A stretch of DNA of 64,000 bases from Mesodorylaimus sp. YZB2_4 (taxonomy: Eukaryota > Nematoda > Enoplea > Dorylaimida > Dorylaimidae), in assembly GCA_030248295.1 (NCBI GenBank), contig JASANH010001214.1, positions 1 through 64,000 on the forward strand, given 5' to 3'. This document shows positions 10,917 to 21,815 of the stretch, in pieces. A program made the translations under genes and the position numbers. Position 1 is the first letter of the stretch, and each line of letters opens with the position of its first letter. The notes below the pieces were generated by a model. It made no database searches and was not told the origin of the DNA. It saw only the letters and a list, made by a program, of their open reading frames with translations.

Positions 10917-12261
10917 TTACCATTTCCCTTCGTGCGTATATCTCTTTAATGTTCTGGCATTTTCAAAAAGCACTTGAGACATCAGTGGCAGTGTAGGGGA
11001 ATAGGAGATAGTCGGTGGCTGCACGGCAAACAAGAAACTAACGATTTTGAACAGCCAATTATTGATCTCTCGAATCGGCACAATCACTTGCGACAGAGCG
11101 AATGGGCAGAAAAGACGAATGTATCTGAGGATTCCGAAAGGATGGATTGGATTCGTCGCTATAACGAAAAGTGTGATAGCCAATGAATATAGTGGAGATG
11201 GCGATCGAGAATGTCACGCCATTGTCGCAATGGATCAGACTCACGAGGTAGCCATCTGCTTTCAGGTCATGATTCCGGTCAACCATATATGTATTTTACA
11301 AGTTTTCGACACTGATCGACTAAAGCGCTTCTGGGATAGGCGATGGACACTTGGAAATAGAGCAGGCTTCATTTTCATCATCGAACTTGTAAAAAAGTCA
11401 GCCAAATTTCTAGCGCCATGTTTTTTTCCTCCCCATTCTTCCAATGCACATCGACAAGAAACGTTTCATGAAGCTCGTCTGCGAAATCATCCACGATCCT
11501 GATTGTATATTGGCCGAACGTCTATTGTTTTCCCCGCTTAAGTATTTTAGGGAGATAGCTGAACCTGTGGCCAGCAGGATTTGGAGGGCCAACCATCATG
11601 CCAATCTGAGATTAGAAAATTGCAAAGTTCCTTTGCAGAGTAAAAAAGCCGTCAGAGATCAGATTTTTCAGCAAGTTCTGGGTACTCAATCACAGCCACG
11701 ATCAAAGTCACTCCTGTCTTTCATCCTTTGAGCGTATATATTTGCTTGAGTGCAGAGTCCAGTATGAACAAGTCCAGCTTCTAACAAGAATTCCACACTT
11801 ACGCTCTCCTGAACGACCATGTCCCAGAAATTGTCTTCTTGCCCCGCAGCTGGCGCTGTCCGATGAGTAATTTGCGGCCATCATGATCTCGCAAGCGGCT
11901 CACAGGCATTTTGCAACCACGTTGGGTCAATACGACTTGCGAGCTCTGCCATATCGGGACGCTGGGTTCTGTACCACCAGTAGACGGAACCAAAATTCGG
12001 CCGTTCTTCTTCCCGTTTTCTAAGATTTCGTGAGCTTTCTTCTGGTCCTCCTTCGCGAGGTCGCTGAGCACGTCACGATCGCAGTATTTCGTCAGTTTCT
12101 CTTTGGCCTCTTTTTGCGCTGATTTGTTGAAAGTAGTCGGCGAGACATTGGTGAGTTCGACGGGGGTCTTTTCTGAACTTGGAAAAAGTTCCGACCCTAA
12201 AAATTGTGAATAGTGATGGAGGATGCCATGCAAGACTATTTGCGCCCCTGGTCGCCCCCAT
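10917..12261 (-). pseudogene. Receptor-type PTP-like module B (decayed)
   Basis: Three exon-like blocks in the order of a tyrosine-phosphatase domain. N block, 12233-11803: KEDQKKAHEI, WQSSQVVL, then in another frame EDNFWDMVVQES, the 'dFWrMv.qE' signature, ending in a GTAAGT donor; one frame shift separates the two halves. Middle block, starting at 11605 after an acceptor: HRFSYLPK, an in-frame TAG, then TFGQYTIRIVDDF and VDVHW. Active-site block, about 11290-10917: SLIHCDNGVTFSIAIS, aligning with VHCSAGVGRTGTF, so the Cys is kept but the catalytic Arg of HCX5R is replaced by Phe; after a +1 frame change comes PFGILRYIRLFCPFALSQ, matching the C-terminal 'iv..iR.qRp..v'. Known PTPs need the Arg for phosphate binding. 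The shift, the nonsense codon and the lost Arg make this a pseudogene or at best a pseudophosphatase relic. Confidence 0.55.
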
Positions 12262-12309
12262 TTTCTAACACCATGTCTGATCCCTAGAAATTTTTAGAAA
12301 CCTGGGCGT

Positions 12310-13708
12310 TTATTTACTTCCCGATCGCGTTGCTGGAATCAATGACTCGTGCAGACAATCAAAAATTTTATCCAGGCACATATTGATGTCTCGAGCAGAT
12401 ACGTATTCTTCGGACAGTGCGAAGGGACAATATTGACGAATATCGTTCAGGATAGTCCATGGATCGACTGGTTTATCAGACCAGCCGATCTCCAATGTAG
12501 ACGGTGGCTACAGAAAACGTCACGCCGTCGTTGCAGTTGACCAGAACAGACGAGGAGTCTCTGTCATATTCCTTTATCAATGACAAAATTTGTTTCAAAC
12601 CACCTTGCTCTAATTAGAAAATGTCACGCCGTCGTTATTGATCATTACTGAGCCCAACTGGATTGTGACCAAGCCAAATTTTGTGCTTGTTCCGAGCTCG
12701 CGAGTAGTCGGGAGAAAGCTATAATTGATTTGGCGATTGGAAGGACATACAACGGCAGAAGCCTGAAATAAGCCAACTTCTGATTCGTCATTTGAGGGGC
12801 CCACCCATTAAGGACTTCCAAGCTAGTCGTGGTGGATGAGTGGAGAGTGGGCGCCAATGAGGGGAGGGGCTCACTTTGAGGAGTCTGAACGAGGTGCTCT
12901 GATCGAACATTTTTTTAAATCACAAATGTGCACTTAATTGGTCGACAAACGAAAAAGGGCCGCAGACATGACTGATTGATTGACCAGCCGATCGACTGCT
13001 TACTTGCCATATCTCCAAAGAGATCAGTGACAGATAGAGTGTTAAAAAATGAGAAACAGATAAAATCGCCAAAAGTGGACGCCCATTCTTTGGTCGGTTA
13101 GAGCTCGAACTGGATGAGAAATGGAAAGGGGTGGGGAGTCAAAAAACGCCGTCTTGGATGGACGTCCTTTTTCAGATGATCTCGAGTGGTATTTGTACTC
13201 CACGTACATTCTCTTAAATTACAGCTTGCCAAAAGTCCTCTTCGTTACAAGAGGGCATCAGCTGGGCCAAGATAATTGTTTTACCGTTCAGACCCGCTCG
13301 ACTCACTAACAAACGGCGGTTATTGCACTTGAGGACCACTTGCGTGTCTTGCCACATCATGACTTCAGGCCTCGAACCGTCAGTCCATGGAACCTGCTGC
13401 CGACCCTTCATTTTTTCTTGCTCAATAACTTCCTTGGCCTTCGTTTGGTCCTCTCGAGCCAAGGTGCTAAGGATGTCCAAATTTTTGTGCTACCCCAGTG
13501 CTCGTTTTGTTATTTTCATATACACTCGATTTTTCATCAAGGATTTCCACTCGTTAACTCATTGAGGGAAGTTTAATTGAAGGAGGCTCCTCACTATTCT
13601 GTTGTTTCTTGCGAAAATGCCAAAGGACGAAACCAACTAAACAGCAGACAGCGACACAAAATAAGATAACTCCGATTGTGATGCCAGCAATCTGACCAGA
13701 ACTGAGAT
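12310..13708 (-). pseudogene. Receptor-type PTP-like module A with transmembrane exon (decayed)
   Basis: A transmembrane exon (13708-13559, after a TTTTCTAG acceptor) reads GQIAGITIGVILFCVAVCCL then VGFVLWHFRKKQQ, a clear single-pass helix with a basic stop-transfer. The next exon (13489-13223) reads LAREDQTKAKEV, WQDTQVVL, GKTIILAQLMPS, EEDFWQA: the N-terminal part of a PTP domain. It joins in phase to 12762-12611, with YSFLPTTRE and TKFGLVTIQL, but this ends at a TAG just after the degenerate loop NNDGVTFSN, where the Cys is gone. A further copy of the loop, VNCNDGVTFSVATVYIGD, lies at about 12545-12500 and changes frame before DPWTILNDIRQYCPFALSEE (12310-12495). The phase between the transmembrane exon and the N exon also fails. 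I infer a receptor PTP duplicated and then scrambled. Confidence 0.55.
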
Positions 13709-13712
13709 CTAG

Positions 13713-15100
13713 AAAACATTACTGACCGACCTGGATGGAAGACTTTGGTGAAATCAAGACTTTTTGCTCAAAGTGAGAGTCGTGTTGACGATGGTGGTTT
13801 CATTTGACCATTCTAAAATCCAAGAAACGTTAAGAAATATGGACAGCTATCGAGAATGGAAAGGAAAGGAAACACCTGCCCATTCTCCTATGTTTCTCGA
13901 TGCGCATAAAAATGAAGGATAACGATTGTTTTTTGACGAGTAAAAGCAATTTGAGGCGACCCTAGACTCTAGTACCTCGTTCGCCTATTATTGAGAAAAG
14001 ATAAAAAGGAAATGCACTGCACACAGTTCGATGCAATCTTTGGTGTGAAGTACCGTGCAGTGCCTATAGCACAATCGTGATCGATATAGTGTTCGATACA
14101 TCGTGTGATCAGATCTTTTATGTCTGTCATCGACACTACCCTGCTATGTTGCGTTTTTTGCTAATGTGTGCCCTTGCCCACCCGTCTAGTCTCTCGGCGC
14201 TCTGCGACCACGCCCTGCCTCTTTGCCTGGCTGACTACCTGTCTGGTGCCTTGCCGTCTCGGTGTGCCTGGATGATCCATCACTTCGCCTTGTACAGTGC
14301 TGTCTCGTGTGGCTGGGTCAATAAATCTGTCTCTCGTATTGGTTTGTCTTATTGATACGGGAAGTCACGCCTACGGCTTCCCGCACAATTGTAGGCTTCT
14401 TTGGGAATCTTACATTTGGCCGTCAATTTCGCCCGCCCGCCCAATTTCGCCCAGTCACTTACGTGCTACATGTGCCAAGTGATTTTTTTTACTAGCACAG
14501 TATCTGCGTGTTTCACACAGAAACAAACTTAAAAGTTACAAATCTCTCAATGCTCTTATGGAATGATCTTCGATATGAAATGGCTTCTATTGCATATCCA
14601 TGTTTTATACAACATATTCCATGCCAATTTCAAAACTTTTCCATAACTTTTATTGTGTTTTGTGACGGCCTGTTAAGGCATGGCAGAGTGCTCGGGTGGC
14701 GTAAAAAAGCAGCATAAATGCAAGCGGGCGAGCTATGCCGTGCGCTACCCCCTGTGAGCCTTTTAGTAGAAACATTGGAAGTATCACGAAATACAAGCAG
14801 CGACTCAACAGCCTCATGGACGAGTGTTTCGCCATGATTCGTCCGGTCCTCGAAAAAAGGGACTTGTAGGAAGAGGCATGCGAAAGATTGTAGCAGAACT
14901 TTATTGAGCCCAAATGCAGAAAGCTTCGATTTTGAGGAAGGCAGATTGATTTTTTTGGAAGAAGGCGCGAGGTGCGTTGGTAATTTGGGCTCCTTTTGCA
15001 GGGTAGCGTTGTTTCCTGCCATCATCATTGACCTGCTACAGTAAATGACAAAGGGGAAGAAATCTAACTGAAAAAGGGCGAATTGACGTATACGAGCAAT
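13713..15100. other. Intergenic, one weak open frame
   Basis: No gene recognised with confidence. A minus-strand frame at 14630-15028 (132 codons, ATG just after a possible acceptor gtagcag at about 15035) has a basic, Ser/Lys-rich start and could be an exon, but it has no family features and no conserved motif. The plus-strand frame at 14077-14355 looks accidental. Confidence 0.3.
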
Positions 15101-15389
15101 GCTGTAATCTCGATCTGAATCCTAGAAAATTCAATTCAAGTTACAAGTCTCTGCCCTCTTTTACCGACTGTGAGACCTCGTAGTTCATTTTGGGTCGCTC
15201 GTTGGTGCAATAAGTTCTATTGACAAATTAACACTAGGGTCAATGGTCCCATTTACTTTGGTGACACGCAAGTTACTTGTGCACTCGTAACATGCGGGCT
15301 TGTATTGCCTGTAATTTGGTGAAACTTGGCCCTTAGGGATACAAATGAGTATTAGCATATCATATCAGCATGGCAGGATGAGATAGCCG

Positions 15390-15432
15390 GATAGATGAAT
15401 AGATAGATAGATAGATGGATAGATAGATGAAA
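15390..15432. repeat. (GATA)n microsatellite
   Basis: Tandem ATAG/GATA units with a few interruptions (gatagatagatagatggat). The partner arm of the inverted duplication has only a short non-repetitive sequence at the matching place, so the repeat expanded after the duplication. Confidence 0.85.
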
Positions 15433-15674
15433 TAGCCGGATGCATGAAGTACCTAGCAAATAAAACTCTGCCGAGTGAAAAACCCCACGTAAACAGCAAG
15501 ACATCAGTTAGAAAATGCGCTGGAAAACAGAAATCAGGCAGCCTTTGCAGGAGGTTCCGCGATAACTTTACGTTACCTATCGAGTAAGAATACCCCATGC
15601 CCAGTTAGTCGTGCGTCTGCTTCAGTGCCGAGTGGTTGGCTTCTTTGAATTCCATCTACTCATATTGCCAAGGA

Positions 15675-16391
15675 ATGTCGTCGATCAACAACGCTCTCCT
15701 GATCGTCGCTGTGATCTCTCTCCTATCGATGCGATCCGCTGCCACAAATTGTTCACATCATACGAGCAATCGTAATCCCATGATTTTGGACGTTGAAATA
15801 TCCGTAGTGAGCTTCGCACATGCTGAAGAACTATGCAAAAATACGGGAAATAGCCTGCTGAATCTGAAATCGCCAGAAGATGACACCTGTTTCAGCGAGT
15901 GGTTCAATGCATATTGCAACAAGTCCTGTACAGGCTTTGTCATGGGTAATTCGGCGATGAGGTTCTCTTTCAATCCAGGTAACCCGCCGAAGATCGCGTA
16001 TCAGAATGTTACGAAAGACGCAAGAGCGAACATCACCCACATCATCTGTGAGACCAAATTGAATGAAACGAAGTCGCCGTCTACCAAGGTCAGCTCTGCC
16101 CCGAGGAATGCCATTACCACTTCGGCGAAGCCACCCATCTCAGAATCCAAGGCGAAACCATCCTCAAGCGTGTCTTCAGCAAACCCGAACATCGGGCCAG
16201 GAGTGAGTCCAGGAGGAACTGGCTCCTCTGAATCGACGCCATTGATCGTGTGGGTCTCGATTGGCATGATCGTTGTGGCCGTGATTCAAATCGCCGCTGT
16301 ACTCATTTTTCTGCAGCGGGACATTCGGCGTGAAAAGCGAGAGAAGACTGAACGATGCGGCAGTACGGTTGAGAAAGGACGGAAGAAGTGA
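15675..16391 (+). CDS. Type I membrane protein with short C-type-lectin-like domain, copy 1 (238 aa)
   Basis: Signal peptide at 1-24 (LLIVAVISLLSMRSAA). Residues about 40-127 look like a reduced C-type lectin fold: SFAHAEELCKNTGNSLLNLK (the 'w..A...C...g..La.i' helix), six or more Cys, and THIICE as the final strand. The QPD/EPN and WND carbohydrate-binding motifs are not visible, so calcium-dependent sugar binding is unlikely. Then come a Ser/Pro/Lys-rich stalk (135-185), a transmembrane helix (190-213, IVWVSIGMIVVAVIQIAAVL) and a very basic cytoplasmic tail. The ATG chosen begins a good signal peptide and is shared with the inverted copy. It is intronless. The role is probably an extracellular recognition or adhesion receptor; the ligand is unknown. 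The second copy at 54497-55213 differs at only about eight residues. Confidence 0.7.
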   Translation: MSSINNALLIVAVISLLSMRSAATNCSHHTSNRNPMILDVEISVVSFAHAEELCKNTGNSLLNLKSPEDDTCFSEWFNAYCNKSCTGFVMGNSAMRFSFNPGNPPKIAYQNVTKDARANITHIICETKLNETKSPSTKVSSAPRNAITTSAKPPISESKAKPSSSVSSANPNIGPGVSPGGTGSSESTPLIVWVSIGMIVVAVIQIAAVLIFLQRDIRREKREKTERCGSTVEKGRKK

Positions 16392-16570
16392 CGAGACAAA
16401 GAAGATCTTCGCCACAGATGACAAAGCGAATGCGATGAAGACATGTGTTCTTTGCTGTGTGCTTGATGATCGTGTTTCTATTTACTGGCTAGTCGGTCGT
16501 AGCAAAGATATGCGACGACTAGTGACCATACCAAACCCGTGCATCTTATTTACTGCAGTAGGTCATATCG

Positions 16571-17069
16571 ATCGGCCGCTTGAGGTTTTTTGACCGACTG
16601 GTATTTGTAAGTTGTTTCGTTCCCTGTTTACACCGCATTGAAACGCTTGAGCGCACTCACGATTAAATCCTGGGGCACAAAGCCAATGCGATGAAACAAA
16701 AATTTCAACGCAAAACTGCATCGCGATAAATTGCACGTCGTAATCAATGAAATTACAGCTTCAGCTTTTCTAAAAGAACTGACGTCTAATCGTAAGCCAG
16801 GCCGCATCACAAGGCAAGGGATTCCACCAACGAATAGTAGAGTAACTGAAAAACGCCAGGCCAAACGAGTTCTTCCCGGTCTTATCATGGGGTAAATGTC
16901 ACTGCGCTTCATTCTACACGCTGGCTCCTGTGTCCTATGGAATTCTCGTCCATAACATGCATAAAGCAAGCATTTCCATAATTATGCGCACCTTGATAAA
17001 ATTTATGAAACTGGACAATTGTAAATCACTCAGAATTCAAGTTCCTAATGGTCGGTTTCAGTCATGTTG
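16571..17069. other. Intergenic, nothing recognised
   Basis: A short gap between the duplicated lectin-like segment and a tRNA-derived repeat. A 113-codon minus-strand open frame (16628-16969) has no recognisable features and no supporting splice context. Confidence 0.3.
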
Positions 17070-17970
17070 CCTCAGGCAACTGATCGAGGTCAATAACGCA
17101 CAGTAAACGCGAGTGTGTGAGAATGTGTGTGTCCTACTGTATGAGTTACTGTGTACTGCAAGTGTAAAAATGGGTGTAAGCGAAACGTCAGGTTTGGGAT
17201 TTCTAAGATGTTATTGACCATCACTAAATTAGTAAAGCATGCAAAAAACTGGAATTCAATCGACCGAACCAAGATAAGGATCGTTGATGAGCTTATCTCT
17301 CTAATTTCCTTCTCCAGTAGCAGATGTGACTGCTGTGCGCATGTAGTGCCACGCATGTTAGTGTAGGCATTAGCGCTAGAAACGCAGGGAAAAGCCCCTG
17401 TAAAGTAGTTAACTACAGTATCTATTGTACAGAACTAATTCGGCCCCATGCATTTTTTCTGCACCTCGAACCAACCCCTCGCGATGCCTTCTTATTTTGT
17501 ATGGCCCTTGTGGTCCAGAGTCGGTACGATTGCCGACTTCCAAGCGAGTGACCGGGGTTCGAATCCCGTGGTTCCAAAACTTTATCGCATCGTGATTGAA
17601 ATACTACAAGCGAAGCTGGAAGTTGGCGAGTTGGTGGCGAAATTCCAGCATGCACAAGTCTCGGTATGTGTCTCGCATGTGCGACGCTCATATTTGCAGT
17701 GACCACTGTGTACGATGGACTGAACCTACGATCGATCGATGGGTCATACGAGATTCCGCATCCTCCCCTGAGCGGGATAGACGATGAGGACATTGCACTC
17801 CTCGAATACTGACATGCCCACTACCAGTGTTCCTAGAGCCTTCCAGGAACACTGTATATGGCAGGGCCCGGGTAAGCTGAGAGGGAGCCCGTATCGCTAG
17901 GCGAGAAGGCGGCCCAGCGGGTCCTGATCGTTTTGACAACGCGGGTATGAGGCTACAGGTGTGCTGCTGT
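17070..17970 (+). repeat. tRNA-derived composite repeat, copy 1
   Basis: The core (about 17500-17580) is a tRNA-Gly-like head: TGTGGTCCAGAGTCGGTACG, then ACTTCCAAGCGAGTGACC (an anticodon arm with TCC in the loop) and a paired T arm CGGGGTTCGAATCCCG. Flanking sequences on both sides also match the second copy (25830-26545, reverse orientation), and the first 150 bp match a fragment at 6625-6780. So the unit is about 700-900 bp, with an internal pol III-type promoter in the middle rather than at the start. That makes it either a SINE inserted in a larger repeat or an unusual composite. Confidence 0.6.
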
Positions 17971-18768
17971 GCTGGCCGCTGGTAATGCGCACCTAGTGTA
18001 AGAGGCGCTCAAATAGTAGCGTTCAGTTCGCCTATTGTCAGTGGAAAGTGGAAAGTCCTGCTAGTCGTCAAAAGGTCTGCATGAACTAAAACTGTCGACA
18101 TTTCCCCAACCGGATCACCTGAACGAGTGATGGGCGTGGCTAATTGTAAGATTCGCGTTTTTTAAACATCCACGTTATTGTTCGCACATACCTAAAGTGG
18201 GTAAAAACCAGAAGAAGTTTGCCAAAGAGGTTTTCTGCAGGATAAAAACTCTACCTGCCGTCTCCTGATGTGATTTACATTCCTTATTGCATCTATTTTG
18301 GAGAAAATACGTTGTTGATTGAGTAACTACGAAAACAGTTAATCATTTACGGTGGAATCGAAGTGTGACGATGCCACCAGACTGGTTTTCGACTGCTCGA
18401 CACGACGAAGCGCGATGAAAGTTTTCGAGTCTAATCAGCATCGGCAAATGTGGCTTATCTTTGCGCCGTTCCTATTTTATACTCGGACCAGTTTGAAAGT
18501 TCTTTTTGATTAGGCTAGGCAATCTCTTTCAGCTGACGTTTCGAAATCCGGAATGTATTTATCGCAAACTATGACTGATGAAGCCACGTGGATGGTTTTG
18601 AGGCTTTCGCCGTCTGGTCTTGATAAGCGTGCACAATTATATTGATACTGAAAAATTTAGCTAAAGATAAGAACTAACGCAAATATGGAAACATAGAAAA
18701 CACCTGTCAATATATATTAGACTATGATAGGCAATATATGAAATTTGAAGCATCTGATATTTCTTAGC
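17971..18768. other. Intergenic 3' flank of glutamine synthetase
   Basis: No open frames of note. A/T-rich sequence near 18640-18770 probably holds the 3' UTR of the glutamine synthetase gene; no canonical AATAAA was identified with certainty. Confidence 0.3.
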
Positions 18769-21700
18769 TTATTCATCCAAGCAGACTGTGCGCACGAGGG
18801 CCTCCGTGACCGAGTACGGGTCGCAATTGGACGACGGTCTGCGATCTTCCAAATAGCCCTTAAACGGAAATAGATCGATTCAGCAAAATGGTTACGTTAC
18901 ACTATTTTTTAAAAAGCGCACTTGAGAGCATTGGAAAGACAAGACCACATGATTTCCCCTGGAGAAGGGGCCCCACAAGACCCGAGAATGTAGACTGTGC
19001 TTACATATCCATCTTCGGCCACTTGACGTGGAATACGAATTGAAGCGCCACGGTGAGCGATACCAGCCGAAAAGTCGTGGATACTTGAAGTTTCATGACG
19101 ACCAGTCAAACGACGCTCATTATCTTTGCCCTGTTTTGGATCGTACGCTTTGATGTGGCGTACGTGCTGCTTAGACAATTTCTCGATAGCGTCTTCAATT
19201 ACTCTGAAATACAAAAATGATGTATAAAATTGCTCACAAACACACTATTGTACTTTGGGAGAATAAAGGGAGAATTCGAGACAAAGTGGAGCCTGGACTT
19301 TCCTACCAGCTCGAATGCGGAGGACAGATTACCTTCTAACCTGCATGTTCCACAATGTGCGGCTCCAGGGGAGACGTGAATCTCAATCGAACCATTTAGA
19401 GCTTAACACGAATTTCGAGTGGAATTCAAGAAAGGAATCAACTTTTCAGTAATCTGGGACTGACTGAGGACTAGTGCTACACAAAATAGACTTACTTCAG
19501 ACCGCCTGCATTGCGCATATCAGCAGTAGAGAAGTTACAGTGCGCGCCGGCACCATTCCAATCGCCGACCATGGGTTTGGGATCGAGTGAGATGACAACG
19601 TTGAAGTCTTCGGCTACGCGATGAAGCATGAAACGAGCCACCCACAATTCGTCGCCCATGCTGATACCTTCGCATGGACCCACTTGAAATTCCCACTAAA
19701 ATGTGAGAAAATGTGTCAGCTGGTTGCTGATTTCAAATGCCTTGTTTGTGAAGATCGTGTTCGATTAGACACTAAAGAAATCTCTCCAAAACCTAGTGAT
19801 CGACTGATGCTTCCGGCGGCTGTTGCCTCTATCCTTCCTCTATGTCTGTGTTGATCGATTTTGTGGGAGAAACTCAATTTCAGCTCAGAGTCTCCCTCTC
19901 AGCGAGCATATCCGTTTTCTCTCACTGATGCTTCTCCTCTGAATGGGATCACTCCCGCCATAAAGCCTTGAACCTCGTCTAGTGGGGATGACATCAGTCT
20001 TGCCTTCCCACTAACTCATTCCCTCATTGGTGTTCCTTACCTGTGCAGGCATGACTTCGGCATTCGTGCCAGACACCGTGACGCCCGAGTACAACAACGA
20101 GCGATAATGGGCTTCCAGCACATCTCGACCGAACACACGATCAGCACCCACACCGCAATAGTAAGGACCTGAAATCGTACAGAGCTGTCATTTTCACTTT
20201 CACCACTTGTCATTCACAAAAGGCCCCTTCTCAAAATGACAAGCGCATGATCCCTTAATGTCCCAAGACACATGCCCGTTCGCACTGTACTCAATGCTTT
20301 CACGCCTGATTACTTTAATTTCATCTGGATGCCTCTTTTGGTCAAGTGCTCTTTATTCGATTCAAACCTGATTCTCATTCTACCCAAAATTTTGAAATTT
20401 TTCCAACACGACACTCCAATTTGGAATGTGTGCAGTTTTGGGTGCGAGGAAGAAGGCTTGATTGATCGTGACATAAAACGGCGTGGATTCGACGACAATC
20501 ATCAGCTGGCACGAAGGCGATGACAGAATCCTGGTCTGGTAAATGAATGACGCCCCAATTGCCCACGCAAATGTCATCTGCCGCAAAAAGCGCCGAGGCA
20601 TTTGCGGACGTCCTCGGTTTTGAGAAATGATAGTTCCCCCAATAAATGACAATAGCCAACTGCTTTAGTTTTACTCCTTCGTGCACGACCGGCTGCTCCC
20701 GCTCCTCCTGACACGAGTACGCTCGTCAAGGAGCAAACGAACTCGGCAGCGAAAGTAACGAAGCAAGACGTCGCAGCAAGCGGACATCTCTGCCCAGGCT
20801 CGAAGTGCGTACAGTATATGCAGTGCGAGTGCGCCTAGCGAAATGTACACTAATGTTGCAAAAGTGTAAACGGGCATACCTTGCGGTCCCGGGTAACCGT
20901 TCTTCGGCCAGCCGAGGGGATGATGATCAACGTCCAACATGGTGAATTCTTGTTCGATACCGAACCACGGGTGATGATCTTCGGCGCGTTTCATGACTTG
21001 TTTGCACGTTACGCGGTGATTGGTCTCGGTGGGTTTCTTGTTGTATTTGTATGTCTCACATAGGACTAATTTATTGTTGCCACCACGGAATGGATCTTTG
21101 TACATCATGACCGGGTACAGGTAGATGTCTGAGTTCGATCCTTCCGCTTGGTACGTGCTCGAGCCATCGAAATTCCAAATGGGCAATTCTGAAAAACAAG
21201 GTCCAAAGGTTGCAAGCCAGTTCCACATCAGCTTGACTGAATAGAGTAGTCTTCAGGGTTTTAGCTGTTGTGCTCAAAAGCGAACTACGGAACAGACATG
21301 ACAGGCTTTAAGAAGGAAAAACAAGAATTAGTCACACTGTCTGCTTCTAGTCATCCTGAAGGGCGGTGGCATCAGCCGGCTAAGAAAGCTTCCGATAGAA
21401 CATAATTACAATCTCGACAGAGACTGAGCACTACACTGGAAGATTCCTCAAGACAGTTAGCTGACAGCTTACACGACCATGATTATTGTAAACACACTAG
21501 AAGTGTGTGATCATGGAGTAACTAGTGACTGAGTTAGATTAGGATACCTGATCATAGACTACCTTTACACAATTCCTGATGACAGTGAATTTAGCTCCCA
21601 TAAACCGACGAAAGATACGAAATTCGCAAAATCACTCACGTACCTTCTATGGACTTAGGTGCTTGATCCAAGGACCTGGTTTTGGCACGTAGACCTTCTC

Positions 21701-21815
21701 CAGTTCCGTCGATCCAAATGTACAAAGCTTGCGTGCGTTCACCTTGGGGTAAGGCGAAATACTTGGCCAATGTGGTCTTGTTGGACCCAGTGTTAGCAGT
21801 AAGAGACAAGGCCAT
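18769..21815 (-). CDS. Glutamine synthetase (type II), six exons, 365 aa
   Basis: It catalyses ATP-dependent amidation of glutamate to glutamine in the cytosol. Exons on the minus strand: 21815-21644, 21188-20880, 20168-20041, 19695-19496, 19203-19005 and 18858-18769; all introns are GT-AG and the phases join without gaps. Motifs in order: the beta-grasp signature [46 protein letters not shown] with the metal-binding Glu residues; [82 protein letters not shown] with the active-site Arg residues. Length matches the animal family (about 360-375 aa). The start is the Met that opens [10 protein letters not shown], preceded in the leader by a possible acceptor (ttttgatcag). Most animals have a few paralogues, so I give no gene number. 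Confidence 0.97.

Larger units (their letters stand above)
15110..16570. repeat. Left arm of inverted segmental duplication (partner 54330-55700)
   Basis: This segment, from the 'tctagaaaattcaattcaagtt' border to the 'tactgcagtaggtc' region beyond the gene, is present in reverse orientation at about 54330-55700, with few substitutions in the coding part and somewhat more indels in the flanks. The left arm carries an extra GATA microsatellite at about 15390-15432 that the partner lacks. Confidence 0.85.

Noticed and set aside
11444-11731. 95-codon plus-strand frame with natural-looking composition
   Set aside because: The opposite strand here carries the PTP middle block (FGQYTIRIVDD, VDVHW) in the right order with the neighbouring PTP blocks, so the plus frame is its shadow.
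20671-21228. 185-codon minus-strand frame as one glutamine synthetase exon
   Set aside because: Only the part 21188-20880 is exon; the rest reads through a GTATGC donor into intron.
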